A stretch of 39,650 bases of DNA, taken from assembly GCA_002452095.1 (NCBI GenBank), contig DKEG01000006.1, positions 1 to 39,650 of the forward strand, given 5' to 3'. The notes under the pieces were generated by a model. It did not search any database and was not told the DNA's origin. It saw only the letters and a program-made list of their open reading frames with translations. This document shows, one piece after another, positions 32,794-39,623 of this stretch (positions within the stretch are counted from its first letter, which is position 1; each line of letters begins with the position of its first letter). The DNA comes from Bacteroidales bacterium UBA6828. Lineage in GTDB: Bacteria > Bacteroidota > Bacteroidia > Bacteroidales > Paludibacteraceae. The translations under genes were made by a program, and so were the position numbers.

Positions 32794-32919
32794 CTATTCC
32801 TCCGTGTAGTCTTGGCAGGCGGGGTTGTGCGGGGTACGGCGGATATTGCGATACCAGCACAGGTGCATATCTGCTCCGAAACGGCTGCACTCCCCGCAGC
32901 GGGGTTGTCTCTTTTGCAT
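32794..32919 (-). CDS. 41-residue Cys-rich mini-protein
   Basis: The product starts MQKRQPRCGECSRFGADMHL and continues with further Cys residues (CWYRN, PACQDY). The arrangement CxxC-x9-C-x13-C may bind one zinc ion. The ATG is 5 bp after the spanin-like gene stop. A longer in-frame reading exists but overlaps the spanin gene almost entirely and has shadow-like composition. Function unknown. Confidence 0.6.
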   Translation of the reverse strand: MQKRQPRCGECSRFGADMHLCWYRNIRRTPHNPACQDYTEE

Positions 32920-32924
32920 AGGAC

Positions 32925-33338
32925 TTACTTTTTTAGATAGATACGTATCAGTATGCGGATTGCCGTGGCGACAACAAGCAGCACTACCAGCACCCAGAAC
33001 GCCCACGATACGCCTTTGTAGTAGGCGGGAACAACACGCTCTACCCGCACCGTCTCCGTCTCTTGGTCGCAGTAGATAGTGTCGTGCCGCTCTACAATCT
33101 TGTCCCGCCAGCGGATAGACCAACGCTCACGCCATACCGTGTCGCCCTTTGCGTGGATATAGATACTGTCCTTTTCGTAGGTCTGTATCGTGTCGTGCCG
33201 GTAGCGGGTTACTATGCTGTCCCGATACTCCACACTCGGCAGGCACTCGCAGGTCTTGCACCCTGTCAGCAGGCAGGGCGGGAGGAGGGCTACATCTATT
33301 GCTACGTACACCATCTTAATGAGGTTTATATGCATCAT
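32925..33338 (-). CDS. Spanin-like lipoprotein with C-terminal transmembrane anchor (u-spanin candidate)
   Basis: This 137-residue protein carries a lipoprotein signal (lipobox LLTGC, around residue 26 from the chosen start) and a periplasmic stretch with repeated charged pairs (RDSIVTRYRHDTIQTYEKDS, DTVWRERW, KIVERHDTIY). It ends in a C-terminal transmembrane helix (WAFWVLVVLLVVATAIRILI) with a basic tail. Attachment to the outer membrane at one end and the inner membrane at the other is the layout of unimolecular spanins such as T1 gp11, which fuse the two membranes in the last step of lysis. I chose the ATG at 33338 because it supplies a short basic n-region; 33335 and 33314 are alternatives. 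Confidence 0.62.
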   Translation of the reverse strand: MMHINLIKMVYVAIDVALLPPCLLTGCKTCECLPSVEYRDSIVTRYRHDTIQTYEKDSIYIHAKGDTVWRERWSIRWRDKIVERHDTIYCDQETETVRVERVVPAYYKGVSWAFWVLVVLLVVATAIRILIRIYLKK

Positions 33339-33429
33339 ATAATAGCGTAATATTTGTAATGGGCGTTTCGTTGCAAGCCTTTGTTTTACGATGACGGCAG
33401 TGGGGTATATGTGTAATGAAAAAGCGGGC

Positions 33430-33561
33430 AATGGTGTTGCGTGCTACGCACAGAATGATATTCAGCAACACCATTATCCGCGTCCCCTGTGTTTAGGGTG
33501 CAACCGCGGACGAGGCGTCCGCATCCCCGGCGAGGATATTGACGACGCGAGCCGCGTCGTC
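33430..33561 (-). ncRNA. Structured intercistronic region with three hairpins, last one terminator-like
   Basis: This stretch has no convincing ORF. On the minus strand it reads as hairpin 33541-33549/33553-33561 (9 bp, 3-nt loop), hairpin 33506-33511/33517-33522 (6 bp) and a large hairpin 33430-33440/33465-33475 (11 bp, with outer GC pairing), then GCCCGCUUUUUC. It could be a terminator with leader structures, a small RNA, or a dispersed repeat insertion. It separates the 108-residue gene from the spanin-like gene. Confidence 0.45.
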
Positions 33562-33605
33562 TCCCAGGCTGCGCACACCTGCCTTACGCTTCACGTCTCC
33601 CATAT

Positions 33606-33932
33606 TTACCCGATGGTGTCTGCGACTTGGTGCCAGACGAACTGGTAGAGGGTTCGGAACTGCGTTTGTGCTTTGAAGGCGGCGATGTCGGCGGGTGCTT
33701 TGGAAGCGTCCATCAAGCGTTGTCGGGTTGCCTTGCAGATTTGTCCGAAGCGGGTGCGGTAGGCGATTTCGGACTGGGAGGGTGCAGTGGTGCGGTTGCC
33801 TCGTACGTGTGTGAAATCGGGAGTGCCGGTGTTGGCGGTGGCAGCGGTGCGGTGCATATAGGTGATGCGCGACTGCTTGGATATTTTGCCCGAGAGGTGG
33901 TCAATCGGGTCGAGATAGGTTACTTTAGCCAT
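33606..33932 (-). CDS. Phage-element protein, 108 residues, paralog of the 101-residue neighbour
   Basis: This small basic, soluble protein (MAKVTYLDPIDHLSGKISKQ at the start) lines up along most of its length with the gene product upstream at 34073-34378. Shared features are GK-(I/V)-x-K-x-S-x-I near the start, PS-x2-(E/Q) in the middle, and AFK or AFKK followed by YRTL or FRTLY near the end. The two therefore arose by duplication. Two Trp/Tyr-rich ends and basic charge would suit nucleic acid or particle binding. Function unknown. Confidence 0.65.
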   Translation of the reverse strand: MAKVTYLDPIDHLSGKISKQSRITYMHRTAATANTGTPDFTHVRGNRTTAPSQSEIAYRTRFGQICKATRQRLMDASKAPADIAAFKAQTQFRTLYQFVWHQVADTIG

Positions 33933-33948
33933 AGATAGTTAAATGAGG

Positions 33949-34061
33949 GACTCCCCCAACCCCCTCAAAGAGGGGGCTCGACGGATGTGGATACATGCGT
34001 CTGTTTCTTCAAGATTTGTTACTCTTTATTGCGTCCCCTCTCTGAGGGGGTTGGGGGAGTC
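33949..34061. repeat. 27-bp inverted repeat between the two paralogs
   Basis: Bases 33949-33975 and 34035-34061 are inverted copies with a single mismatch, separated by 59 bp. Each arm also folds on itself (C-run, short loop, G-run). A related C-run/G-run hairpin is at 34409-34424. Such GACTCCCCC...GAGGGG units look like dispersed genomic repeats. Confidence 0.8.
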
Positions 34062-34072
34062 GGGGTTAAGGT

Positions 34073-34378
34073 TTAGGATAGTTTTTTGAGTTCTTGTGCG
34101 AGGATATAGCCGTTGAGAGTGCGGTACTTGCCGGGGTTCTTTTTGAAGGCGTCGGTGTAGGCGGCACGCTCTTGTGCGGAGAGTGCTTTGACAGCGGCTT
34201 GCGCGTTTTTGAACTTGTTTTTCTGTGCGGTCTGCGCTTCGGAGGGTGCTCCCGTGTAGGGGTTGCAGATTTGTGAGGTGAAGCGTGTGCCGTACATCTG
34301 CTTGAAGATAATCTGCGAGTGTTTGCAGACTTTGCCCCTGAAGGATTGGAAGGGGACTTCGAGTTTGATTTTGGACAT
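34073..34378 (-). CDS. Phage-element protein, 101 residues, paralog of the 108-residue neighbour
   Basis: This is the first gene of the long minus-strand unit. The product is small and basic (MSKIKLEVPFQSFRGKVCKH at the start), with a Lys/Ala-rich helical middle (AQKNKFKNAQAAVKALSAQE) and an end YRTLNGYILAQELKKLS. It aligns with the product of 33606-33932 over its whole length. No membrane or signal segment is present. I recognise no family. Being promoter-proximal and duplicated suggests a dosage-sensitive structural or DNA-binding role, but this is a guess. Confidence 0.65.
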   Translation of the reverse strand: MSKIKLEVPFQSFRGKVCKHSQIIFKQMYGTRFTSQICNPYTGAPSEAQTAQKNKFKNAQAAVKALSAQERAAYTDAFKKNPGKYRTLNGYILAQELKKLS

Positions 34379-34408
34379 AGTAGTTTTAGTTTGTAAGACC
34401 CCCTTAGT

Positions 34409-34424
34409 CCCCCTTCAAAGGGGG
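34409..34424. repeat. C-run/G-run hairpin in the leader of the long phage unit
   Basis: CCCCCTT and AAGGGGG pair around 2 nt. It is related to the arms of the 33949-34061 repeat. Another weak REP-like hairpin (CATCGC/GCGATG) lies near 34475-34498 in the same leader. The rest of 34379-34636 holds the promoter region and the terminator of the next operon, and no gene. Confidence 0.6.
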
Positions 34425-34512
34425 AAATGCAGAGCGGGTCTTGAGGTTTAGGTTGGTTGGGCTGTTTCTTTTGTCATCGCGAGCCTTGTTTTGCGATGTG
34501 GCGGAAACAAAT

Positions 34513-34547
34513 GCACCGCCATTCTTTCGAAAGACGGTGCAAAGGTA
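34513..34547 (-). promoter_or_regulatory. Probable promoter and operator of the long phage unit
   Basis: A perfect -7 box TACCTTTG (34540-34547) stands on the minus strand without a good -33 box, suggesting need for an activator. At the expected start point is the 12-bp palindrome TCTTTCGAAAGA (34523-34534), enclosed by GCACCG/CGGTGC (34513-34518/34535-34540). This may be an operator or a protective 5' hairpin. Confidence 0.5.
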
Positions 34548-34620
34548 GTATGTTCGGGAATTATGGTAAGGGTTTGTGCGGGTATTAGCGGTGATTTGCG
34601 GGTATTTGCTTTATTTAAGG

Positions 34621-34654
34621 GATAAACAAAACATAACTATGGCATGTTATGTTT
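34621..34654 (-). terminator. Terminator of the restriction-modification operon
   Basis: AAACATAAC (34629-34637) pairs with GTTATGTTT (34646-34654) around 8 nt, and the minus strand continues with TGTTTAT. The stem covers the stop codon of the DUF1016 gene and marks the boundary with the phage unit. Confidence 0.6.
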
Positions 34655-35737
34655 GGGCTGCTCTGTCTCTTGGATTTGATAGATTTCTTTCTGCCTCTCA
34701 ATCTCTTTGCGTAGTTCCTCCTCGGAGGGGAGATAGAGTTTGTATTTGGCGGCAAAGAGTTGTTTGTTTTTCGCCAAGGTGGAGAAGCGTGCGACATCTT
34801 CGTTGGTATCGGAACAGAGTACGATGCCGATAGTGGGATTGTCGTTTTCGCCTTTGCGATAGGTGTCGTAGAGTTGGAGATACATATCCATTTGTCCTAT
34901 ATCCTGATAGGAGATTTTGGTGGTTTTGAGGTCAACGAGGACGAAGCACTTGAGGATATAGTTATAGAAAACCAAGTCAATAAAATAATCGGCTTCGGTT
35001 GTACGGATATGCTGCTGCCGTGCCACCAAAGCGTAGCCTTTTCCCATCTCCATAAGGAATTGCTGAATGTTGCTGATAATGGCACTCTCCAATTCGGTTT
35101 CTGTGAAAGAAGGGTTGGTAGATAGTCCCAAGAACTCGGCAACGACAGGATTTTTGATAAACTCGAGTTTGTCGGCATCATAGTTGGCTGTGAGTTGTTT
35201 CATCTCAGCGATGACGGGTTCTTTCTTTTGCGAGAGAAGCAGACGCTCGTAGTACTGACTGCTGATATTGCGTTCCAAAGTCCGGCTGCTCCACACTTGC
35301 GTGTTGGCTTCTCGGAGATACCAGTTGCGGGCGGTGTTGTCAGTAACGCGCAGCAGTGCGCGGAAATGTGTCCATGTGAGATTGTGAACGCGTGCGTTCA
35401 CAATCTCATAATTAGGGAATAGTTGATAGAACTGCGCGTAATAATAGAGGTTTCGGCGCGAATAAGTAGCCCCGTATTTGGCTGTGAGATGTTGTTCCAA
35501 AAGGGTCATCAGGTATTGTCCGTAACTCTGTGCATGCTCCTTTCCTGTGAGTTCTTGTGCAACGATATGCTGTCCCAAGAGCCAATAGGTGCGTATGATT
35601 GTCCGGTTGAGGGCTTGACAGGCCTTGTTTCTGCCGGAGAGTACAATTTGTTCCGCCTTATCGACGAACAGTTGTTCTGCGGGGTCAAGAGGCGCAGCAG
35701 GTTGCGGGTTGGGATATGATTTTTGGATGTCAGCCAT
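34637..35737 (-). CDS. DUF1016 (YhcG-type) PD-(D/E)XK nuclease-family protein
   Basis: This 366-residue protein has the two usual parts. The N-terminal DUF1016 domain is helical (about 20-170, with YSRRNLYYYAQFYQLFPNYE and NLTWTHFRALL). The C-terminal domain is nuclease-like (about 190-350, with D254 in YFIDLVFYN and VDLKTT, D269-x-K271, replacing the more usual E-x-K). Such proteins often travel with restriction systems and toxin genes; a DNA-cutting or DNA-binding role is presumed. It follows the HNH gene by 59 bp without a promoter of its own, so it is the third gene of that operon. Its coding sequence contains a 15-bp-arm palindrome (35377-35408), half of which is repeated just upstream of its start. 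Confidence 0.85.
   Translation of the reverse strand: MADIQKSYPNPQPAAPLDPAEQLFVDKAEQIVLSGRNKACQALNRTIIRTYWLLGQHIVAQELTGKEHAQSYGQYLMTLLEQHLTAKYGATYSRRNLYYYAQFYQLFPNYEIVNARVHNLTWTHFRALLRVTDNTARNWYLREANTQVWSSRTLERNISSQYYERLLLSQKKEPVIAEMKQLTANYDADKLEFIKNPVVAEFLGLSTNPSFTETELESAIISNIQQFLMEMGKGYALVARQQHIRTTEADYFIDLVFYNYILKCFVLVDLKTTKISYQDIGQMDMYLQLYDTYRKGENDNPTIGIVLCSDTNEDVARFSTLAKNKQLFAAKYKLYLPSEEELRKEIERQKEIYQIQETEQPKHNMP
35377..35408. repeat. 15-bp-arm palindrome inside the DUF1016 gene
   Basis: 35377-35391 and 35394-35408 are perfect complements with a 2-bp centre. Residues 111-120 of the protein are encoded here. The 15-mer starting at 35378 recurs exactly at 35759-35773. Confidence 0.85.
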
Positions 35738-35758
35738 AATGGTGGGGGTTTACGAGTG

Positions 35759-35773
35759 GAGATTGTGAACGCG
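35759..35773. promoter_or_regulatory. Third copy of the DUF1016 palindrome arm, upstream of its start
   Basis: GAGATTGTGAACGCG is identical to 35378-35392 and lies about 20 bp before the ATG. With CGTTCA 20 bp further on it forms a partial inverted repeat. It may be a regulator-binding site or the trace of a small repeat insertion. Confidence 0.55.
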
Positions 35774-35796
35774 GGGATCTGTAATTATCAATACGT

Positions 35797-37104
35797 TCAG
35801 GCTTTGCAGTTCGGGTGTTTCTGCATAAAGTAGTCGTAGTGCCATTTAAGGTAATGTCTTCTTTCGCAATCCACGTAGGCATATTGGATAATACGATTAT
35901 GCAGATACTGAAAGTCTTTTTCTTTTTCGATATTATCTACATAGATGACCTTTCCTGTACTCGGTTCGATAGTTATATAATTGGCAGATTCAAACAATTT
36001 GTCGCATACGGGACACATTAGCAATCCATTATTTGGGTTCATTGCATCGTAGGTGTCATCGCATTTTGCATAAGGTTTGATATGGCTGGCGATTAAGAAA
36101 TCTTCAAAGCCAAATCCGCAGATAGGGCAGATATGCGGAACTTTGGAAAGTAGTCCGTTGCGGAACTCACCTTGTACGGTGCGTACTTTTGAGCCATTGA
36201 CATACTTGTATTTATCAGTTTGGGATTTTTGTATTCTTACGACATTGTTTTTTGCATCGAACATTGCCAGTTTAGTATCAACCACATCAACAGAATAGGT
36301 ATCGGTATATTCGATTGTAGGAAAGGTTTCTATTTGTGCCGTCAGATATGGGCGCAATGATTCTATGATATATGATTCGGACAAATCGTTCAGATAGGCG
36401 TTCTTTTTGGGCAAGTCAGCCCGTGTTCCTTGTACATTCAAGGCAATATCGGTGCGTGTAACGATATTTTTGCCCACATGTCCGGTTCGGCTGACCATAT
36501 TTTGTCTATTGGCGTAATTCAGTACAACCATAGGATATTTGGGAGTAAAGATAGCCCACAATTTGTCAGGATCTTTAATACGAGCGTCTAATTTGTCATA
36601 GGCTTGTACATATTGATTGTATATTGTTTGTTTTTTGTCCAAAGTATCGGCATTGCAAAATGCAGTATAGAATTTCCAAAGTCCGTGTGTTTTGAATATG
36701 GAATAGCATAAAAGATATTGGAAAATATAGGCATTTTCAAAACTTGATGCATAAATTTCCATTATGTCATCGTCTATGATTGTGTATTTTTGGTTGTTGT
36801 CTATCTGCACTGCCTTTACGAAGCGCAACAATGCCAATCCTTCCGTAAAATAGTTAGGGACTTGTGCTGTGTTATCCAAACAAAACAAGTCGCGTATATA
36901 TTCATTTTCTTGTTCTTTATTTCGCACATAGGTATTTCCGAAGCGATAATGTTGTATATATCGTACTACGAAGAACATGGTATCAAATCCATACGATTTG
37001 TCAGCCAAAAAGCGTCCGTCTGTTTGTGAGTCTTGTTTTTCGAGTCGTAAATTTTGACATTTTGCCAGAATAATATCTGTTAGATTTTGATTAAATCGTG
37101 CCAT
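35797..37104 (-). CDS. HNH-type restriction endonuclease
   Basis: This 435-residue protein should be the cutting enzyme of the restriction system. The first 310 residues would recognise DNA (with IFTPKYPMVVLNYANRQN). An HNH motif follows, built on a zinc-holding frame: C326-x2-C329, the catalytic His in IASHIKPYAKC (H341), NPNNGLLMC and C364-x2-C367. The ATG lies within the last codons of the methyltransferase gene (14-bp overlap), so nuclease synthesis depends on prior methylase translation, which is a safe order. Low GC compared with the core genes suggests horizontal transfer. The cut site is unknown; see the methyltransferase for the proposed family. Confidence 0.87.
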   Translation of the reverse strand: MARFNQNLTDIILAKCQNLRLEKQDSQTDGRFLADKSYGFDTMFFVVRYIQHYRFGNTYVRNKEQENEYIRDLFCLDNTAQVPNYFTEGLALLRFVKAVQIDNNQKYTIIDDDIMEIYASSFENAYIFQYLLCYSIFKTHGLWKFYTAFCNADTLDKKQTIYNQYVQAYDKLDARIKDPDKLWAIFTPKYPMVVLNYANRQNMVSRTGHVGKNIVTRTDIALNVQGTRADLPKKNAYLNDLSESYIIESLRPYLTAQIETFPTIEYTDTYSVDVVDTKLAMFDAKNNVVRIQKSQTDKYKYVNGSKVRTVQGEFRNGLLSKVPHICPICGFGFEDFLIASHIKPYAKCDDTYDAMNPNNGLLMCPVCDKLFESANYITIEPSTGKVIYVDNIEKEKDFQYLHNRIIQYAYVDCERRHYLKWHYDYFMQKHPNCKA

Positions 37105-39511
37105 TTTGGATGCCGATATAATAGAGTGAACAATTGTCTATATTGAGTGTAAACTTGGAGTAACTTTTCACAATTCCATAGTATTTTCGGAAATCTTCGG
37201 TTGCATATAATGCCAGATTTATATTGCCTATATGTTGTTTTGGAATAAGAATAGCAATGCTTCCATTAGGGATAGTATTATCGGGCAAGATGGCGGCTCT
37301 TGTATTGTATGTAAAATTAGGCATCAGTATTGCGCGGGTATTCAAGTAGGCACTGATAGAGAATTTAGAGACATCATCTATATACTTGTCATAACCGTCA
37401 ATGTTTACCACAGAGCCGTCATCTAATATATTTTTGGAGCGCAATACCCGTATTTTGCCATTTTCTGCCAGGCAGGCATTTGTAATGGCTCTATCGCGAA
37501 CAAAGGAGAACACATCCAGTTGCAGTTGTTTTATATAATTGTCAAACCATTTGTTGCGGTACAATAGCCAAAGTTTGTCGTGATAGATATATCCTTGTGG
37601 TTGGTAGACAGTTCTGTTGTTTATATAATCCACGATTTCTATATTTCGGCTGTAATGGTGTGTGAAATGAATAGATATAATTTCAATAAATACCTTTTTG
37701 AAATACTTTACTCCAAAATCGCATATCCGTACAATATTCAGATTTTCGTATAATTTTCTAACTGTGTAAAACTCGTCTGCAATAGCAAAATTTTTTGGGA
37801 TAATACAGACAATATCATCAGCCGCGTTATACAATTTGAGCAAGAACAGAGCAAACAGATTAGTCGTTTTGTGTGTTCCTGTTGTTAATTGCGGATATTT
37901 TTTATGCGTCTTTCCATAAGGCGGATTTGTCGCCACCAAATCGTAGTGTTGTGTAACAGGGAACTCCAAAAAATCACTTTGACAGATATTAATTCGGATA
38001 TTAGTTCCCAAATTCAGTTTTTTGAGAGAATGTTCCAAAGATATGATGGTATCGCTATTTATTTCGACGCAATCAATAATGACGCTTTCGGCATTAGAGA
38101 AAAGGGAAGACAGTTGCGGTATGAAAGCCCCTAAACCGACGGATGGTTCTAATATGCGGATAATGGGCTTGTCAATCTGCACATTTTTGAGAGCGTCAAA
38201 AACAACCATTTGGCACGTATAGAAAGAACCGGTACTATTGGCATCTACAATCATTTGCTCTTTTATGTATGTATCGATGTAGAAATTGGAGCAAAGGGAT
38301 GTGTCAGTCAGGTATTCCTTATTCAGTACCGGGGTATAAACCTGCACAAAGTCTTCGAAATCAAGCAGAGTATTTATATTGTCAGCGATTTGATGTACAA
38401 TAGCCGTAGGTACCGCCTCGCCTATGCATCGTCTGATGTTTAGTTCGTTTGTTTTCAGTAATTGTTCCGACCGTGTATTTTCTATCCAGCAAAAGGAATC
38501 GGGAATAGTCATGAGCCGCATTAACTCTCGAATAGAGAGTACTCTGTTGTCGTGCGGGTGGATGGTGTCTTGGCTTGCTAATTGGTCGTTGCGCGTGGTG
38601 ATACACGCACATGGTTTGTCCCAAAACAGGCGTCTATATTTATTTCCCATATAGGCACCTTTGTTTGTAACTCTGTTGCCGTTCTTATCTATGCGGTATG
38701 GGATACGGTCAGTTTTTTTGTTTTCGAAAGCACTTTGTCCTTCCTTAAGGTCAGATATCCAATTTTCCATGTGTTTTGGATATTCCCTAAACGAATGGTA
38801 TATGTCAGTCGGACTTGTTTCTCCATAGGACAATGCCGGCAAATCGCCAATAGCTTCTCGCAAGGTGATTTCGTGCTGTCGAGTAGGAAAGAGATTAAGA
38901 GGCGAGATATTTTTCAGGCTTTTGCAAGTGCCGATAACAATGGTGCGTGGTCTGCTAGCCGGCACGCCATAGTCTTTGAAATTAATTACTTTGTAAAAGA
39001 TATTGTAGTATTCTGCGAGGTTTTTTTCTATGCTTTGACTTATGGACATATCGTCCCCGGACAAGTCTTTGCAGGTAGTCTTCATAAATGCTCTTACATT
39101 CTCAAAGACAAAGACTTTCGGGTGAATTTCCATAATCATTTTTATGGCTTCAACGACCAAAGAGTTGCGCGGTTTCTCGTCTTTTTTCTTGTAGTTAGCA
39201 GTACTCATTCCCTGACAAGGCGGTGTTGCGAAAACCACATCCACTTGGTTGAGATGTTCTTTTTGCCGCCAAAAGTCAATTTCGGAGTATAATTGTTGTT
39301 TAACGTTATCGGTTGTTATATCACCGCAGATATAGCCTGAAGGGTATTTGCATTTATGGTTTAGTTTCTGTATATTCAATCGCGAAGGCAACAATTCATT
39401 GGTAGCTATGCATTCATATCCACTTAGTTTGAAGCCATAGCACCCCACGCCCGCGCTGCTGAACAGGCTGATGTATGTACGTTGCTTTTTATTTTGTGTT
39501 GTTTGTGACAT
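37091..39511 (-). CDS. Fused cytosine-C5 / adenine-N6 DNA methyltransferase
   Basis: Two complete methyltransferases lie in one 806-residue chain. Residues of about 11-385 are a C5-cytosine enzyme: SAdoMet loop LFSSAGVGCYGF, catalytic Cys in TPPCQG (C99), ENV (137-139), SRPRTIVIG, and the closing RCIGEAVPTAIVHQIADNI. Residues of about 420-806 are an adenine enzyme of TaqI/gamma-like layout: RILEPSVGLGAF (SAdoMet) and ATNPPYG (529-532), then a target-recognition half. One enzyme per strand is what an asymmetric recognition site needs. Together with the overlapping HNH nuclease this fits the Alw26I/Eco31I/Esp3I type IIS group. A strong promoter is 80 bp upstream, and no controller gene is visible. 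Confidence 0.9.
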   Translation of the reverse strand: MSQTTQNKKQRTYISLFSSAGVGCYGFKLSGYECIATNELLPSRLNIQKLNHKCKYPSGYICGDITTDNVKQQLYSEIDFWRQKEHLNQVDVVFATPPCQGMSTANYKKKDEKPRNSLVVEAIKMIMEIHPKVFVFENVRAFMKTTCKDLSGDDMSISQSIEKNLAEYYNIFYKVINFKDYGVPASRPRTIVIGTCKSLKNISPLNLFPTRQHEITLREAIGDLPALSYGETSPTDIYHSFREYPKHMENWISDLKEGQSAFENKKTDRIPYRIDKNGNRVTNKGAYMGNKYRRLFWDKPCACITTRNDQLASQDTIHPHDNRVLSIRELMRLMTIPDSFCWIENTRSEQLLKTNELNIRRCIGEAVPTAIVHQIADNINTLLDFEDFVQVYTPVLNKEYLTDTSLCSNFYIDTYIKEQMIVDANSTGSFYTCQMVVFDALKNVQIDKPIIRILEPSVGLGAFIPQLSSLFSNAESVIIDCVEINSDTIISLEHSLKKLNLGTNIRINICQSDFLEFPVTQHYDLVATNPPYGKTHKKYPQLTTGTHKTTNLFALFLLKLYNAADDIVCIIPKNFAIADEFYTVRKLYENLNIVRICDFGVKYFKKVFIEIISIHFTHHYSRNIEIVDYINNRTVYQPQGYIYHDKLWLLYRNKWFDNYIKQLQLDVFSFVRDRAITNACLAENGKIRVLRSKNILDDGSVVNIDGYDKYIDDVSKFSISAYLNTRAILMPNFTYNTRAAILPDNTIPNGSIAILIPKQHIGNINLALYATEDFRKYYGIVKSYSKFTLNIDNCSLYYIGIQNGTI

Positions 39512-39591
39512 TTCCGACTAACATAGATTTTCTGTAGCAGAGATAGCCCTTCCTTTTCCTTATGGTATGACCCTGCAACCGATTTGATGTG

Positions 39592-39623
39592 CAAAGTTAG
39601 TTTTATTTTTTGGAATATACAAA
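39592..39623 (-). promoter_or_regulatory. Promoter of the restriction-modification operon
   Basis: Minus-strand TTTG (39620-39623), 20-bp spacer, TAACTTTG (39592-39599): an exact consensus match. It gives a leader of about 75 nt ahead of the ATG at 39511. Confidence 0.75.

Larger units (their letters stand above)
17430..34636. mobile_element. Integrated phage-like element next to tRNA-Met (right border undefined)
   Basis: The left border is set by the tRNA gene and the adjoining tyrosine recombinase. Phage-type genes (portal, nozzle-like protein, connector-like protein, M15 peptidase, spanin-like protein, membrane peptide, VRR-NUC) follow to about 34378. Intergenic spacing is tight, with ATGA-type overlaps and, in the short unit, real Shine-Dalgarno sequences, unlike the host genes. 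No major capsid protein, protease, scaffold or large terminase is recognisable. By eye I found no second copy of the tRNA 3' end to the right, so the border may lie near 34600 or beyond the window. Confidence 0.75.

Noticed and set aside
35797..37104. HNH protein as a homing endonuclease or phage packaging HNH
   Set aside because: It overlaps a methyltransferase gene by 14 bp and has a long N-terminal recognition-type region; a restriction enzyme explains both.
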